From the NCBI GenBank assembly GCA_965231165.1, contig OZ246421.1:1612001-1676000 (forward strand): a stretch of DNA of 64,000 bases. The letters run 5' to 3'. Origin of the DNA: Micavibrio_C sp965231165 (lineage in GTDB: Bacteria > Pseudomonadota > Alphaproteobacteria > Micavibrionales > Micavibrionaceae). Positions 34,613 through 42,697 of this stretch are shown in pieces (position 1 is the stretch's first letter; every line of letters starts with the position of its first letter). The notes beneath the pieces were generated by a model. It searched no databases, was not told the DNA's origin, and saw only the letters and a list, made by a program, of their open reading frames with translations. Made by a program: the position numbers and the translations under genes.

Positions 34613-36040
34613 TTAATGAATCTCGATCTGCTGAATCTGGCCACCGCGATTGATGACGATATTGATCAGCGCCATGCGCAGCATCAGGGTTTTTCTGAAG
34701 GATTCGACATCGCTGATATCGCGATTATTCACGCTGACGATCACGTCCCCTTTGCGGAAGATGCGGGCGCCGTAGCTCTGGCCTTCGGCCTTCGTGACCA
34801 CGACGCCTTTGACACCCTGATCGGTCAAACCCAGTTCATGGGCCACCGCCGGATTGACATTGACCACCGTGATGCCGCTGAAAAATCCGGTCTCCGGCGT
34901 GTGTTCATCGCGCGGCGGCTCTTCCGGGGGAGCCATCGCCACGATTTTGGCTTCCTTGACCTCGCCCTTGCGCAGATAGCCGATAGTGGCCTGATCGCCG
35001 ATTTTTACGGTGGCCATGCGAAATTTCATTTCCGAAGGGTCACGAATTTCGTGGCCGTTCAGCGACACCAGCACATCACCGACCTTGATCCCGGCTTTGC
35101 TCAGCGGGCTTGCCTTATGAAGCGCGGAAATCAACGTGCCGCGCGGTTTATCAAGCCCCAGACTATCGGCAATCTCCGCCGTGACGGCTTGCGATGACAC
35201 ACCCAGCCACGGCCGTACCACGCCCTTACTGCCCCCCGCTTCAGCGGCGATCACCGATTCCACCATTTCAGACGGGATTGCAAAACCGATACCGACAGAA
35301 CCGCCGGATTGCGAAAAGATCGCGGTGTTGATGCCAATGACGCCGCCATCCATCGCCACCAGCGGCCCACCGGAATTACCGGGGTTGATCGCGGCATCAG
35401 TCTGGATAAAGAAATTATAATCGTTGATATCAAGCGTCGAACGGGCAAGCCCGGAGACAATGCCGCTGGTCACAGTCTGGCCGACGCCGAACGGATTACC
35501 GATGGCAAGCACCAGATCACCAACTTCCAGCGATTCACTCGGTTTCATCTCGGCATAGGGCAATCTCTGTCCGGCGGCCTCGACACGCAGCAGCGCCACA
35601 TCCGAGGCCTCGTCCATCAACGAGACTTTCGCCGGGAATTCACGGCCATCTGAAAGAATGACCTTGATCTCATCAGCACCCTTGACCACGTGCGTATTCG
35701 TGACCACCAGCCCCTCGGCACTGACGATTACGCCCGAACCCAGCGCCCCCTCCACTTTTTTGCGTACCGCGCCGCCCTGATTAAACCCCGGCGCCTCGCC
35801 AAAAAACTGACGGAAGAAAGGATCGTCCATAAAAGGATGATTATAACGGCGCGTCACTGTGCGGGTGGTATATATATTGACCACCGCAGGAACCACCCTC
35901 TTCACCAGTGGTGCGAAGGAGAGCTGTATCGTTGTTTGTCCGGAGGGTATTTCACGCGAAACCTCCTGCGCGAGGGCAGCAGAGGAGCTAGCCAACATCA
36001 TACATATAAATGCAAAAATATTTTTGCTCATGATCCCCAT
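34613..36040 (-). CDS. HtrA/DegP-family periplasmic serine protease
   Basis: 475 residues. Signal peptide FAFICMMLASSSAALAQ. Catalytic triad His117 (TNTHVV), Asp147 (EASDVALL) and Ser223 (GNSGGPL). Two PDZ domains follow, each with a recognisable core (AGIKVGDVLVSLNG and ARIFRKGDVIVSVNN). It degrades misfolded envelope proteins. The ATG at 36031 is an equally good start (GGGAT upstream). It follows the GT-C-like gene by only 6 bases, so the two are co-transcribed. Confidence 0.94.
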   Translation of the reverse strand: MGIMSKNIFAFICMMLASSSAALAQEVSREIPSGQTTIQLSFAPLVKRVVPAVVNIYTTRTVTRRYNHPFMDDPFFRQFFGEAPGFNQGGAVRKKVEGALGSGVIVSAEGLVVTNTHVVKGADEIKVILSDGREFPAKVSLMDEASDVALLRVEAAGQRLPYAEMKPSESLEVGDLVLAIGNPFGVGQTVTSGIVSGLARSTLDINDYNFFIQTDAAINPGNSGGPLVAMDGGVIGINTAIFSQSGGSVGIGFAIPSEMVESVIAAEAGGSKGVVRPWLGVSSQAVTAEIADSLGLDKPRGTLISALHKASPLSKAGIKVGDVLVSLNGHEIRDPSEMKFRMATVKIGDQATIGYLRKGEVKEAKIVAMAPPEEPPRDEHTPETGFFSGITVVNVNPAVAHELGLTDQGVKGVVVTKAEGQSYGARIFRKGDVIVSVNNRDISDVESFRKTLMLRMALINIVINRGGQIQQIEIH

Positions 36041-36046
36041 TACTCT

Positions 36047-37594
36047 CTAATCAGAACGTTGATAAAGCGTACAGGGAATGATTTTATCCCCGCGCCCCAG
36101 ACGATGGCCATGAAAGGCACTGTGATTATAGGAAAAATTGCGCACAACCTTATAAGACGCAAAACTCTTCCTGAAACTTTCATAATGTGACAAAAGCTCG
36201 ACATGCCTGACAATATGGTCACAGGAAAAGATAATCTGCGGCTTATAAAAATCAATATCTTCAACAATCATGTCGACATAGCGATGATACGGACCCAGCG
36301 GATTTTCGTCTGTTTTCTGGTTCAAGCCATCCCACACCAATCCTTCCAGAAACCAGAATTTTGGGAAACGCGAGGCATGCGGCTTGCCGCCGTAATATGA
36401 TATTAACTGCGTCGTCCTGACCGTGCCGCCCATCAGCAGAAATTTACAATCATCGCCACAGTCTGCGATAATCTGCGTGATTTCCTCCTTCATAATATCG
36501 TCACGGCTTGGAAAAAAACTGTGCGGAAATATCAGCATCAAGCCGCTTGCCATCAGGCCCAAAGAAAGCATTCTTATGACGGGTTCCCTGATCCGCCCAC
36601 GCAATAAGCCATCAGCCAATAATAAACCCGCCACATACAAGAATGTCAGGCATGGCAGTAGGTGATAGGAATACCCTTTCATCATCAAAACAAAAATGAA
36701 GAAGCTGAGCGCCGAAAGCCACAGACACGGGCGGATATAGCTATTGAGATTCCGGTGCGGGGCGGAAAGCATCATCAGAATAAGCCAGACACTGATTACC
36801 AGAGCTACCCGTGGCGGATTGGCACTCCCACCCGTATCGGCATAGAGTGCCATCACATCAGGCAGAATGACCGTGATATAATCCGGGAAAAACCGCCACA
36901 CAGAAACGGCATATAGCAACGGCGGCACCGCCATCACCAGAAAATCAGCATCCCAGAAGGCGGAAATTCTTTTCTGCGTGATGGCACGGTGAATCATCAA
37001 GGCTGCGGGTAACAGGCCGTAATAGGGCTTCAACAGCAAGAAAACTGTACCTGCAAATAATATCGGAATCGCCAGAAAGGCCGGGATATCGAAACCTCTG
37101 GTACGTGTCAGCAGCAGGATCATTAGGGGAAACGCCGCCAGCGCCAGCAGATGATCACGCTGGCCGAGATTAGGTGGAGTCAGCACCGTGCCGCAGATAA
37201 TCAGGCCCAGACAGATCAGCGCCGTCTGGTAGCGATCAAGACGGGCGCATCGAAGAACGGCCATCGTCGCCAGCGCCGACAACCCTACAGCCGCCATGGT
37301 ATAGGCTAGAATAGCGTGCGGCAGGCTCAGACAGCCCTGCTGCACCAACCAGAAAGCGGGCGTATAAATGAAAACGCTGAGCGGCGGATTGGTTTCGTAA
37401 AAAGCCTGTGCCATAGTCTGACCCTGAGTCAGGCGGACAAAACCCGTATAGAGCCAGAACAGATCGTGATTGACCACTGCCGCCTGCCATTGCTGCCAGC
37501 CCCAGCCCAGCAACAGGACACCCAGAATAAGGGCAAGCGCCCCTTTCAGGAAAGGCAGGGTGTGAATAGGAATGGCCGAGGACGAAACAGTCAT
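36047..37594 (-). CDS. Polytopic membrane protein, GT-C-like glycosyltransferase candidate
   Basis: 515 residues, about 10-12 hydrophobic segments. The first periplasmic loop has NHDLFWLYTGF and, 35 residues on, YETNPPLSVFIYTP; acidic residues there resemble the catalytic loop of GT-C fold lipid-dependent transferases. After the last helix (about residue 365) there is a soluble tail of 150 residues with cysteines (IIADCGDDCKFLL). The donor and acceptor are unknown. It starts right after the rplQ terminator. Confidence 0.62.
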   Translation of the reverse strand: MTVSSSAIPIHTLPFLKGALALILGVLLLGWGWQQWQAAVVNHDLFWLYTGFVRLTQGQTMAQAFYETNPPLSVFIYTPAFWLVQQGCLSLPHAILAYTMAAVGLSALATMAVLRCARLDRYQTALICLGLIICGTVLTPPNLGQRDHLLALAAFPLMILLLTRTRGFDIPAFLAIPILFAGTVFLLLKPYYGLLPAALMIHRAITQKRISAFWDADFLVMAVPPLLYAVSVWRFFPDYITVILPDVMALYADTGGSANPPRVALVISVWLILMMLSAPHRNLNSYIRPCLWLSALSFFIFVLMMKGYSYHLLPCLTFLYVAGLLLADGLLRGRIREPVIRMLSLGLMASGLMLIFPHSFFPSRDDIMKEEITQIIADCGDDCKFLLMGGTVRTTQLISYYGGKPHASRFPKFWFLEGLVWDGLNQKTDENPLGPYHRYVDMIVEDIDFYKPQIIFSCDHIVRHVELLSHYESFRKSFASYKVVRNFSYNHSAFHGHRLGRGDKIIPCTLYQRSD

Positions 37595-37623
37595 GCGTAA
37601 TCGTACCAGAGAACCCGTAAAAG

Positions 37624-37659
37624 AAAAGGCGGCTGCCAGTCACGGGAAGCCGCCTTTTT
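37624..37659 (-). terminator. Terminator at the end of the alpha ribosomal operon
   Basis: A perfect 11-bp stem AAAAGGCGGCT / AGCCGCCTTTT with A and T runs on both sides, so it can act in either direction. It follows rplQ by about 20 bases. Confidence 0.88.
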
Positions 37660-37678
37660 ATTCTATTCCTGAAAACGC

Positions 37679-38257
37679 TTACTTACCGCGTTGGGAAGCT
37701 TTGCGCACTGTGGTTTTACCACCGGCGGCGTGGGAATCCTTTTTGGTTTTCGCGTCGCCTTTTTCGATTTTCGTTTTGGCTTTTTTCTCGGCTTTTTCAG
37801 CTTTGGCAGCTTCTTTTGCCGCTTCGTAAGCTTCAGCGTCGGCGTATTGCGTCGGGCCGCTGTCTTTGCCTTTTGCGGTTACGTCGCGGTCAACGAATTC
37901 GATCACAGCGATCGGGGCCGCGTCGCCATAACGGAAACCGGCTTTGAGAACGCGGATATAACCGCCTTCACGTGTTTTGTAACGCGCGGCGATGACGTCG
38001 AACAGTTTAGCAACCTGATCTTTATCACGCATGATCGAAATGGCGCGGCGGCGATTGGCGAGCGCGGTTTTCGGATCAGCAGCGGCTTTTTTGCCGAGCG
38101 TGACGAGTTTCTCAACGATCGGGCGCAGTTCTTTGGCCTTCGGCAGAGTGGTCACGATCTGTTCGTGTTTCACCAGCGCGGCAGCCATGTTCGCGAACAT
38201 CGCCTGGCGGTGAGGTGTCGTACGGTTGAGTTTACGTTGTTTAATACCGTGATTCAT
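37679..38257 (-). CDS. rplQ: 50S ribosomal protein L17
   Basis: 192 residues from the ATG at 38257 (AAGGAAG upstream). The core of about 120 residues (MNHGIKQRKLNRTTPHR, RAISIMRDKD, GGYIRVLKAG) is typical. A C-terminal extension of about 60 residues rich in Ala, Lys and Glu is unusual and similar in style to that of S17 in this genome. Last gene of the alpha operon. Confidence 0.96.
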   Translation of the reverse strand: MNHGIKQRKLNRTTPHRQAMFANMAAALVKHEQIVTTLPKAKELRPIVEKLVTLGKKAAADPKTALANRRRAISIMRDKDQVAKLFDVIAARYKTREGGYIRVLKAGFRYGDAAPIAVIEFVDRDVTAKGKDSGPTQYADAEAYEAAKEAAKAEKAEKKAKTKIEKGDAKTKKDSHAAGGKTTVRKASQRGK

Positions 38258-38371
38258 CGCGGTCTTCCTTTCTTCGCAGCGGCCTTCCGTAGAAGAACCA
38301 TTTTGTTTTCCGATTTCATCCACCAGCAACTGGCAATTAAAACCGGGATGGGACACAACGTCCCTTAAAAA

Positions 38372-38752
38372 TCAGTTGGGATGTACACCCTTGCCATAGG
38401 CCTTAAAAAACTCGGAGAAATCCTCCTCATTCGCCTTAATAGTTGGGATGTACACTCTCCCTGTAGGCCTTAACAATTCGGAGAAATGCTTCTCCGTCGC
38501 GCTAATATAGCCTTCAACATCATCATAGGCATATTGATGATATTCTAACGCCAGATTCACTTTCAGGTTTTCTTCAACCCTTGCAAATGCTTCTTCCGCA
38601 TTCTGCGGGTCATTCAAATACTTGCTAAACACCTGACTCAAGTGAAAACACTCCAGATCTTCATCCGGCCAAGGCTCCTTCGCAAGAAAAGGGTCTTGCA
38701 ATGCCTTACGCCAGTGTTCTCTGAGTTTATCCTTGTCAGAGTCGTTTAGCAT
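38372..38752 (-). CDS. Small soluble protein of unknown function coupled to rpoA
   Basis: 126 residues, mostly helical and acidic (PFLAKEPWPDEDLECFH, YHQYAYDDVEGYI). Its ATG overlaps the rpoA stop as TAATG, so translation is coupled to RNA polymerase alpha. No gene is normally found here between rpoA and rplQ. The last 40 codons arise from a tandem duplication with a frameshift (see repeat at 38374-38495). No family recognised. Confidence 0.68.
   Translation of the reverse strand: MLNDSDKDKLREHWRKALQDPFLAKEPWPDEDLECFHLSQVFSKYLNDPQNAEEAFARVEENLKVNLALEYHQYAYDDVEGYISATEKHFSELLRPTGRVYIPTIKANEEDFSEFFKAYGKGVHPN
38374..38495. repeat. 67-bp imperfect tandem duplication in the 3' end of the small gene
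   Basis: GTTGGGATGTACAC, TAGGCCTTAA and TCGGAGAAAT occur twice at 67-bp offset (first copy from 38374, second from 38441). The offset is not a multiple of three, so the two copies are read in different frames: the C-terminus shows RVYIPT from one copy and KGVHPN from the other. Confidence 0.85.
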
Positions 38753-39765
38753 TAGAACGGCTCGTCAACTTTTTTAGCGAGGTCTTCGATGTTCTCCGGC
38801 GGCCAGCCTTCGATCTGCATACCGAGATGCAGACCCATGGTCGCGAGAACTTCTTTGATCTCGTTGAGAGATTTACGGCCAAAGTTCGGCGTACGCAGCA
38901 TGTCGCTTTCGGATTTTTGGACCAGGTCGCCGATGTAAACGATGTTGTCGTTCTTCAGGCAGTTGGCCGAACGAACCGACAGTTCCAGCTCGTCGACTTT
39001 ACGCAGCAGGTTGCGGTTGAACGGCAGTTCGCTGCGCTCTTCCTTGGCTTCTGCTGTTTTAGGCTCTTCGAAGTTGATGAACACTTGCAGCTGATCTTGC
39101 AGAATGCGCGCAGCGAAAGCCACAGCGTCTTCCGGCGCGATCACGCCGTTTGTTTCAACATTCAGGACCAGTTTGTCGTAGTCGGTGATCTGACCTACGC
39201 GGGTATCTTCGACTTCATAAGAAACCTTACGAACCGGTGAGAACACGCTATCGACCGGGATCAGGCCCACAGGGGCTTCTTCCGGGCGGTTCTGCGAGGC
39301 CGGGCGGTAACCCTTGCCGGTGTTCACGGTCATTTCCATGTTCAGCTTCGCGCCTTTATCGAGCGTGCAGATGACCAGGTCGGGATTCATGATTTCGATG
39401 TCGGCACCGGCTTCGATCATGCCGGCGGTGACTTCACACGGGCCTTCTGCGTGCAGACGCATTTTCTTCGGGCCTTCGACGTGCATGCGCACGGCAATCG
39501 CCTTGATGTTCAGAACGATGTCGGTGACATCTTCACGAACGCCTTCGATGCTGGAGAACTCGTGCAGAACGCCGTCGATCTGAACAGCTGTTACAGCCGC
39601 ACCCTGCAGGGAGGACAGCAGAATACGACGGATCGCGTTACCGAGCGTCAGGCCGAAACCGCGTTCCAGCGGCTCCACCACAACTTTACCCACGCGCGGG
39701 TTGTTGCCATGATCGACATCGACTTTGTTCGGTTTAATCAGTTCCTGCCAGTTTTTCTGTATCAA
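38752..39765 (-). CDS. rpoA: RNA polymerase alpha subunit
   Basis: 337 residues. N-terminal domain with LERGFGLTLGNAIRRILLSSL (dimerisation) and the C-terminal DNA-binding domain with ELSVRSANCLKNDNI and NFGRKSLNEIKEVL. The start is a TTG at 39765 with AAAGGG eight bases upstream; no ATG is available nearby. Normal length. A pair of hairpins separates it from rpsK. Confidence 0.97.
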   Translation of the reverse strand: MIQKNWQELIKPNKVDVDHGNNPRVGKVVVEPLERGFGLTLGNAIRRILLSSLQGAAVTAVQIDGVLHEFSSIEGVREDVTDIVLNIKAIAVRMHVEGPKKMRLHAEGPCEVTAGMIEAGADIEIMNPDLVICTLDKGAKLNMEMTVNTGKGYRPASQNRPEEAPVGLIPVDSVFSPVRKVSYEVEDTRVGQITDYDKLVLNVETNGVIAPEDAVAFAARILQDQLQVFINFEEPKTAEAKEERSELPFNRNLLRKVDELELSVRSANCLKNDNIVYIGDLVQKSESDMLRTPNFGRKSLNEIKEVLATMGLHLGMQIEGWPPENIEDLAKKVDEPF

Positions 39766-39787
39766 GGTAGTACCCTTTCTCTTTGAC

Positions 39788-39850
39788 TGTCATCCCGTAA
39801 AAAACGGGCTTTTATAATAAATCTTGTCGAACCCCGGCTTGCGCCGGGAC
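39788..39850. repeat. Two small hairpins between rpsK and rpoA
   Basis: CCCGT-AAAAA-ACGGG (39794-39808) and CCCGGC-TTGC-GCCGGG (39833-39848). The TGTCATCCCG start and CCGGCTTGCGCCGG core relate them to the interspersed CATCCC elements. They may modulate rpoA expression relative to the ribosomal proteins. Confidence 0.6.
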
Positions 39851-39861
39851 ACGTTGGGCGA

Positions 39862-40260
39862 TTATACGCGGCGGCGTTTGCGCGGTTTGCAACCGTTGTG
39901 CGGCACCGGTGTGATGTCCTTGATCGAACGGATGGTGAAACCAACAGACTGCAGAGCGCGCAGTGCGGATTCACGACCCGAACCCGGGCCCTTTACCGTT
40001 ACGTCCAGTTCACGCATGCCGTGGTCCTGAGCCTTGCGGCCTGCATCTTCAGCGGTCAGCTGTGCGGCGTACGGCGTGGATTTACGTGAGCCCTTGAAGC
40101 CCATCATACCGGCCGATGCCCATGACACAGTGTTACCTTGCGCGTCTGTGATCGTGATGATCGTGTTGTTGAAACTTGCGTTTACGTGTGCAACGCCTGA
40201 AGAAATGTTCTTGCGAACCTTCTTTTTACCTTTAACGCCTTTTGCGTCTTCTTTAGCCAT
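39862..40260 (-). CDS. rpsK: 30S ribosomal protein S11
   Basis: 132 residues. Typical HVNASFNNTIITITD, KGSRKSTPYAAQLTAED and C-terminal PHNGCKPRKRRRV. It lines the mRNA exit region of the 30S platform with S7 and S18. It lies 27 bases after rpsM. Confidence 0.97.
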   Translation of the reverse strand: MAKEDAKGVKGKKKVRKNISSGVAHVNASFNNTIITITDAQGNTVSWASAGMMGFKGSRKSTPYAAQLTAEDAGRKAQDHGMRELDVTVKGPGSGRESALRALQSVGFTIRSIKDITPVPHNGCKPRKRRRV

Positions 40261-40287
40261 GATTCTAATTCCTTATATCTTGAAGAA

Positions 40288-40668
40288 TTACTTCTTAACG
40301 ATTTTCTTGCCAGCAACCGGTTTCGCCGGGCCCTTGCGGGTGCGCGCGTTGGTCTTGGTGCGTTGACCGCGAACCGGAAGGTTCACACGGTGACGCAGAC
40401 CACGATAGGACTTCATGTCCATCAGGCGCTTGATGTTCAGAGAAATCTCACGACGCAGGTCACCTTCGATCGTGTACTTGCCGGATTCAATTTCGCGGCG
40501 GATGGCGTTCAGCTCATCTTCCGTAACCGAATTCATGCGACGATCATGTGTGATACCGCAATCATCGGCGATTTTTTTCGCAGATGTGCGGCCAACGCCA
40601 TGGATATAAGTGAGCGCGATAATCACGCGTTTGTTATCAGGAACGTTAACACCAGCAATACGGGCCAC
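40288..40668 (-). CDS. rpsM: 30S ribosomal protein S13
   Basis: 126 residues. MARIAGVNVPDNKRVIIALT, YIHGVG, and the C-terminal RGQRTKTNARTRKGP tail that reaches the P-site tRNA. First gene of the alpha operon here; it is not preceded by rpmJ or adk because an accessory block intervenes. Confidence 0.97.
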   Translation of the reverse strand: MARIAGVNVPDNKRVIIALTYIHGVGRTSAKKIADDCGITHDRRMNSVTEDELNAIRREIESGKYTIEGDLRREISLNIKRLMDMKSYRGLRHRVNLPVRGQRTKTNARTRKGPAKPVAGKKIVKK

Positions 40669-40752
40669 GTTTTGACTCCTTCGTTTTCATTTGATTTCCA
40701 ACCGATCCGTAAAATCACACCTATAAAGATGGACGCCGGATCGTATACCAAC

Positions 40753-40788
40753 CGTTTTTCCCACCCTTATGCAGGGGGACGAAAAACG
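40753..40788 (-). promoter_or_regulatory. Leader hairpin before rpsM
   Basis: CGTTTTTC / GAAAAACG arms (8 bp) enclose an inner CCC / GGG stem. It lies about 20-55 bases into the transcript predicted from the promoter at 40815-40842. It could be a regulatory leader for the alpha operon. Confidence 0.5.
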
Positions 40789-40814
40789 TAAGCTCCTTAT
40801 AGGGAGATGCGCGG

Positions 40815-40842
40815 ATTATATGAATTTCTTAATGAGAGTCAA
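40815..40842 (-). promoter_or_regulatory. Strong sigma70-like promoter of the rpsM operon
   Basis: On the minus strand TTGACT (40842-40837), a 16-base spacer, then TATAAT (40820-40815). The leader to rpsM would be about 140 bases. The rest of this 333-base gap shows only the leader hairpin and A+T-rich sequence. Confidence 0.75.
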
Positions 40843-41001
40843 TCTAATAATCTGTGGATAAGTACGGTTTTCTTTAAATTATTATGTCAATTGAATAGCC
40901 CTGCATTTTCCCGTTTTAGGATGGAAATTCCCCTTTCTTTTTCAAGTCCTCCTGCTAGTTTCAAAAACCATAATCAAGAACGTAAGAACAGGGTCTATTT
41001 C

Positions 41002-41532
41002 ATGCCTATTATTCAATCCTTGCGCGATCATTTCGCCCGCGCCCTCCGGAATCTGCTGCCGGGACGGGTTTTGGCAGAACCGAAGCCGCCAACAGCGGAC
41101 CTGACCGCCCGCATGAACGAGATCGACAGCTTCTACGCGCCAACGCTGCAAAGGAACCTGCGCCTGAGCAGGAATCCCACCGGCCCGCTGCCGGAATTCG
41201 ACTGGGCATGCCTGATGGCTAACCGGGTCGGCGACCCGGCGGGTCTGCGTACCCTGTTCCGCCTGAAATGGACGCAAGGCACGGGGCAGCATATCTATGG
41301 CACCGCGCCACGCGGCACCCTGTTATCCTCCGATACGCTGGACATCATCCTGCCGCTGGAAGACCTGTTGCCGAAAATGATCGCGGAGCGGGAGCGCATA
41401 AGAAAGACCAACATCATGGAGCCCTGCGCCCTCGCTTTCGACCAACCGTGTCTTGAGGACGTGCAGGAACTGGTTAAGGCCTATCGCGCCTTATGCCCGC
41501 GCGAAACTTCGCACCTGCGGCTCGTGAAATAG
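41002..41532 (+). CDS. Protein of unknown function (176 aa)
   Basis: The ATG at 41002 has AGGGT upstream. The protein is Arg/Leu-rich and soluble, with no signal peptide or recognised motif; longer upstream reading (from 40807) crosses the rpsM promoter region and is unlikely. It points opposite to the ribosomal genes, inside the accessory block between adk and rpsM, and ends 4 bases from the convergent GExH gene. Confidence 0.55.
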   Translation: MPIIQSLRDHFARALRNLLPGRVLAEPKPPTADLTARMNEIDSFYAPTLQRNLRLSRNPTGPLPEFDWACLMANRVGDPAGLRTLFRLKWTQGTGQHIYGTAPRGTLLSSDTLDIILPLEDLLPKMIAERERIRKTNIMEPCALAFDQPCLEDVQELVKAYRALCPRETSHLRLVK

Positions 41533-41536
41533 ATTT

Positions 41537-42679
41537 TTAAGAAGGCATCTGCCCGTTCAGATATCCATGCCGCTTCAGACGGAGAATTTCGTAATCGTAC
41601 AAGCCTGCCTTGTACTCATTGTAGCCGGGACGCGTCAACGCCTTGTCGATATCGGTGCCGGGCTGCAAATGTTTCATCACCGCTTCCAGCCATAGACGCT
41701 CGTATTGATTACCGAGACCTTCGAATTCCCAGCCGCTGAACACAGTGCCGGGCACGACACTGTCATTGCACAAGGCCTCCTCCGGTATGTCCCGCGCATT
41801 GAGTGTTTTACCAAAGATCGGAATACCTATCACTGAATCGCCCTGTGCGCGGAATAGCCCCGTCAAGCTCTCTTCATAGGGAAATTTTTTAGTGAATACA
41901 TTGTTCTTTATGCCCACCACATGCGCGTTGCCGCATAGTTGAATATAAATTTCGGCTTTCTCACGCGCCGCATGTTCACAGGCCTTCATTATTATCACGC
42001 GGTTACGCAGATGTACGCCCGGTACCGACATCAACGACGCTTTATCGTCCATGACAATGCTGTGTTTTGCGGTTAGTGAACGGCTTACTTCATCCAGCAT
42101 ATCCAGCATATCCAGCTTGCTGTTATATTTATCGAGCCGCTTATCGGATTCGATATCACAGCGGGCCGCATCATTGAAAGCCATGCTGATACCACGCCGC
42201 GTAAAGCTGTTTGATGCCAGATCATGACTGTAGGGTGCCGCGACAGGTCTGAAATTTTTAAAATTCATCTGCATGCGGCCAAAATCACTGTCTGTCATTT
42301 TTTGCAAGGCGGCCACCGACTGGTTATTACCCACCACCCTGGCCTTACCCATGATTTCCAGCGCCTGCTTCCATCCCGCGTTATAGGGACGTTCATGGCC
42401 AATGGCGATATTATAACCCTTGTCGCGCAACGCACTACCCACCAGCATATGGACAAGTTGGTGTTCGGGTGCCTGATGCAACTCGCCCAACATAACGTAG
42501 AGCGGTTTGCCGTCCTGCGGCTTCTGCGCCAGACGGGTTTCGATGAGATAGACTATACTTTGCGCAGCACCCCGGATGCGGCCTGCGATTTCAGGCGCGG
42601 CCTTGTTCAGACGATAGGACTCCTCATCCGGCGTCAGCATACCGCACATCGATTTTATGGTCTGGAGTAATCCCATCAC
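41537..42679 (-). CDS. GExH-motif protein, ChaN/TraB/EreA-like candidate (paralog A)
   Basis: 380 residues, AGGA ribosome site. KPLYVMLGELHQAPEH near residue 58 carries a GExH motif, and YIQLCGNAHVVGI near 248 carries a second histidine element. This pairing is typical of the superfamily that includes TraB/TIKI, ChaN and erythromycin-esterase-like proteins. No signal peptide. It resembles its neighbour at 42698 along most of its length, so the two are an old tandem duplication. Enzymatic activity unknown. Confidence 0.6.
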   Translation of the reverse strand: MMGLLQTIKSMCGMLTPDEESYRLNKAAPEIAGRIRGAAQSIVYLIETRLAQKPQDGKPLYVMLGELHQAPEHQLVHMLVGSALRDKGYNIAIGHERPYNAGWKQALEIMGKARVVGNNQSVAALQKMTDSDFGRMQMNFKNFRPVAAPYSHDLASNSFTRRGISMAFNDAARCDIESDKRLDKYNSKLDMLDMLDEVSRSLTAKHSIVMDDKASLMSVPGVHLRNRVIIMKACEHAAREKAEIYIQLCGNAHVVGIKNNVFTKKFPYEESLTGLFRAQGDSVIGIPIFGKTLNARDIPEEALCNDSVVPGTVFSGWEFEGLGNQYERLWLEAVMKHLQPGTDIDKALTRPGYNEYKAGLYDYEILRLKRHGYLNGQMPS

Positions 42680-42697
42680 TTATCCTGCTGATCTGAA

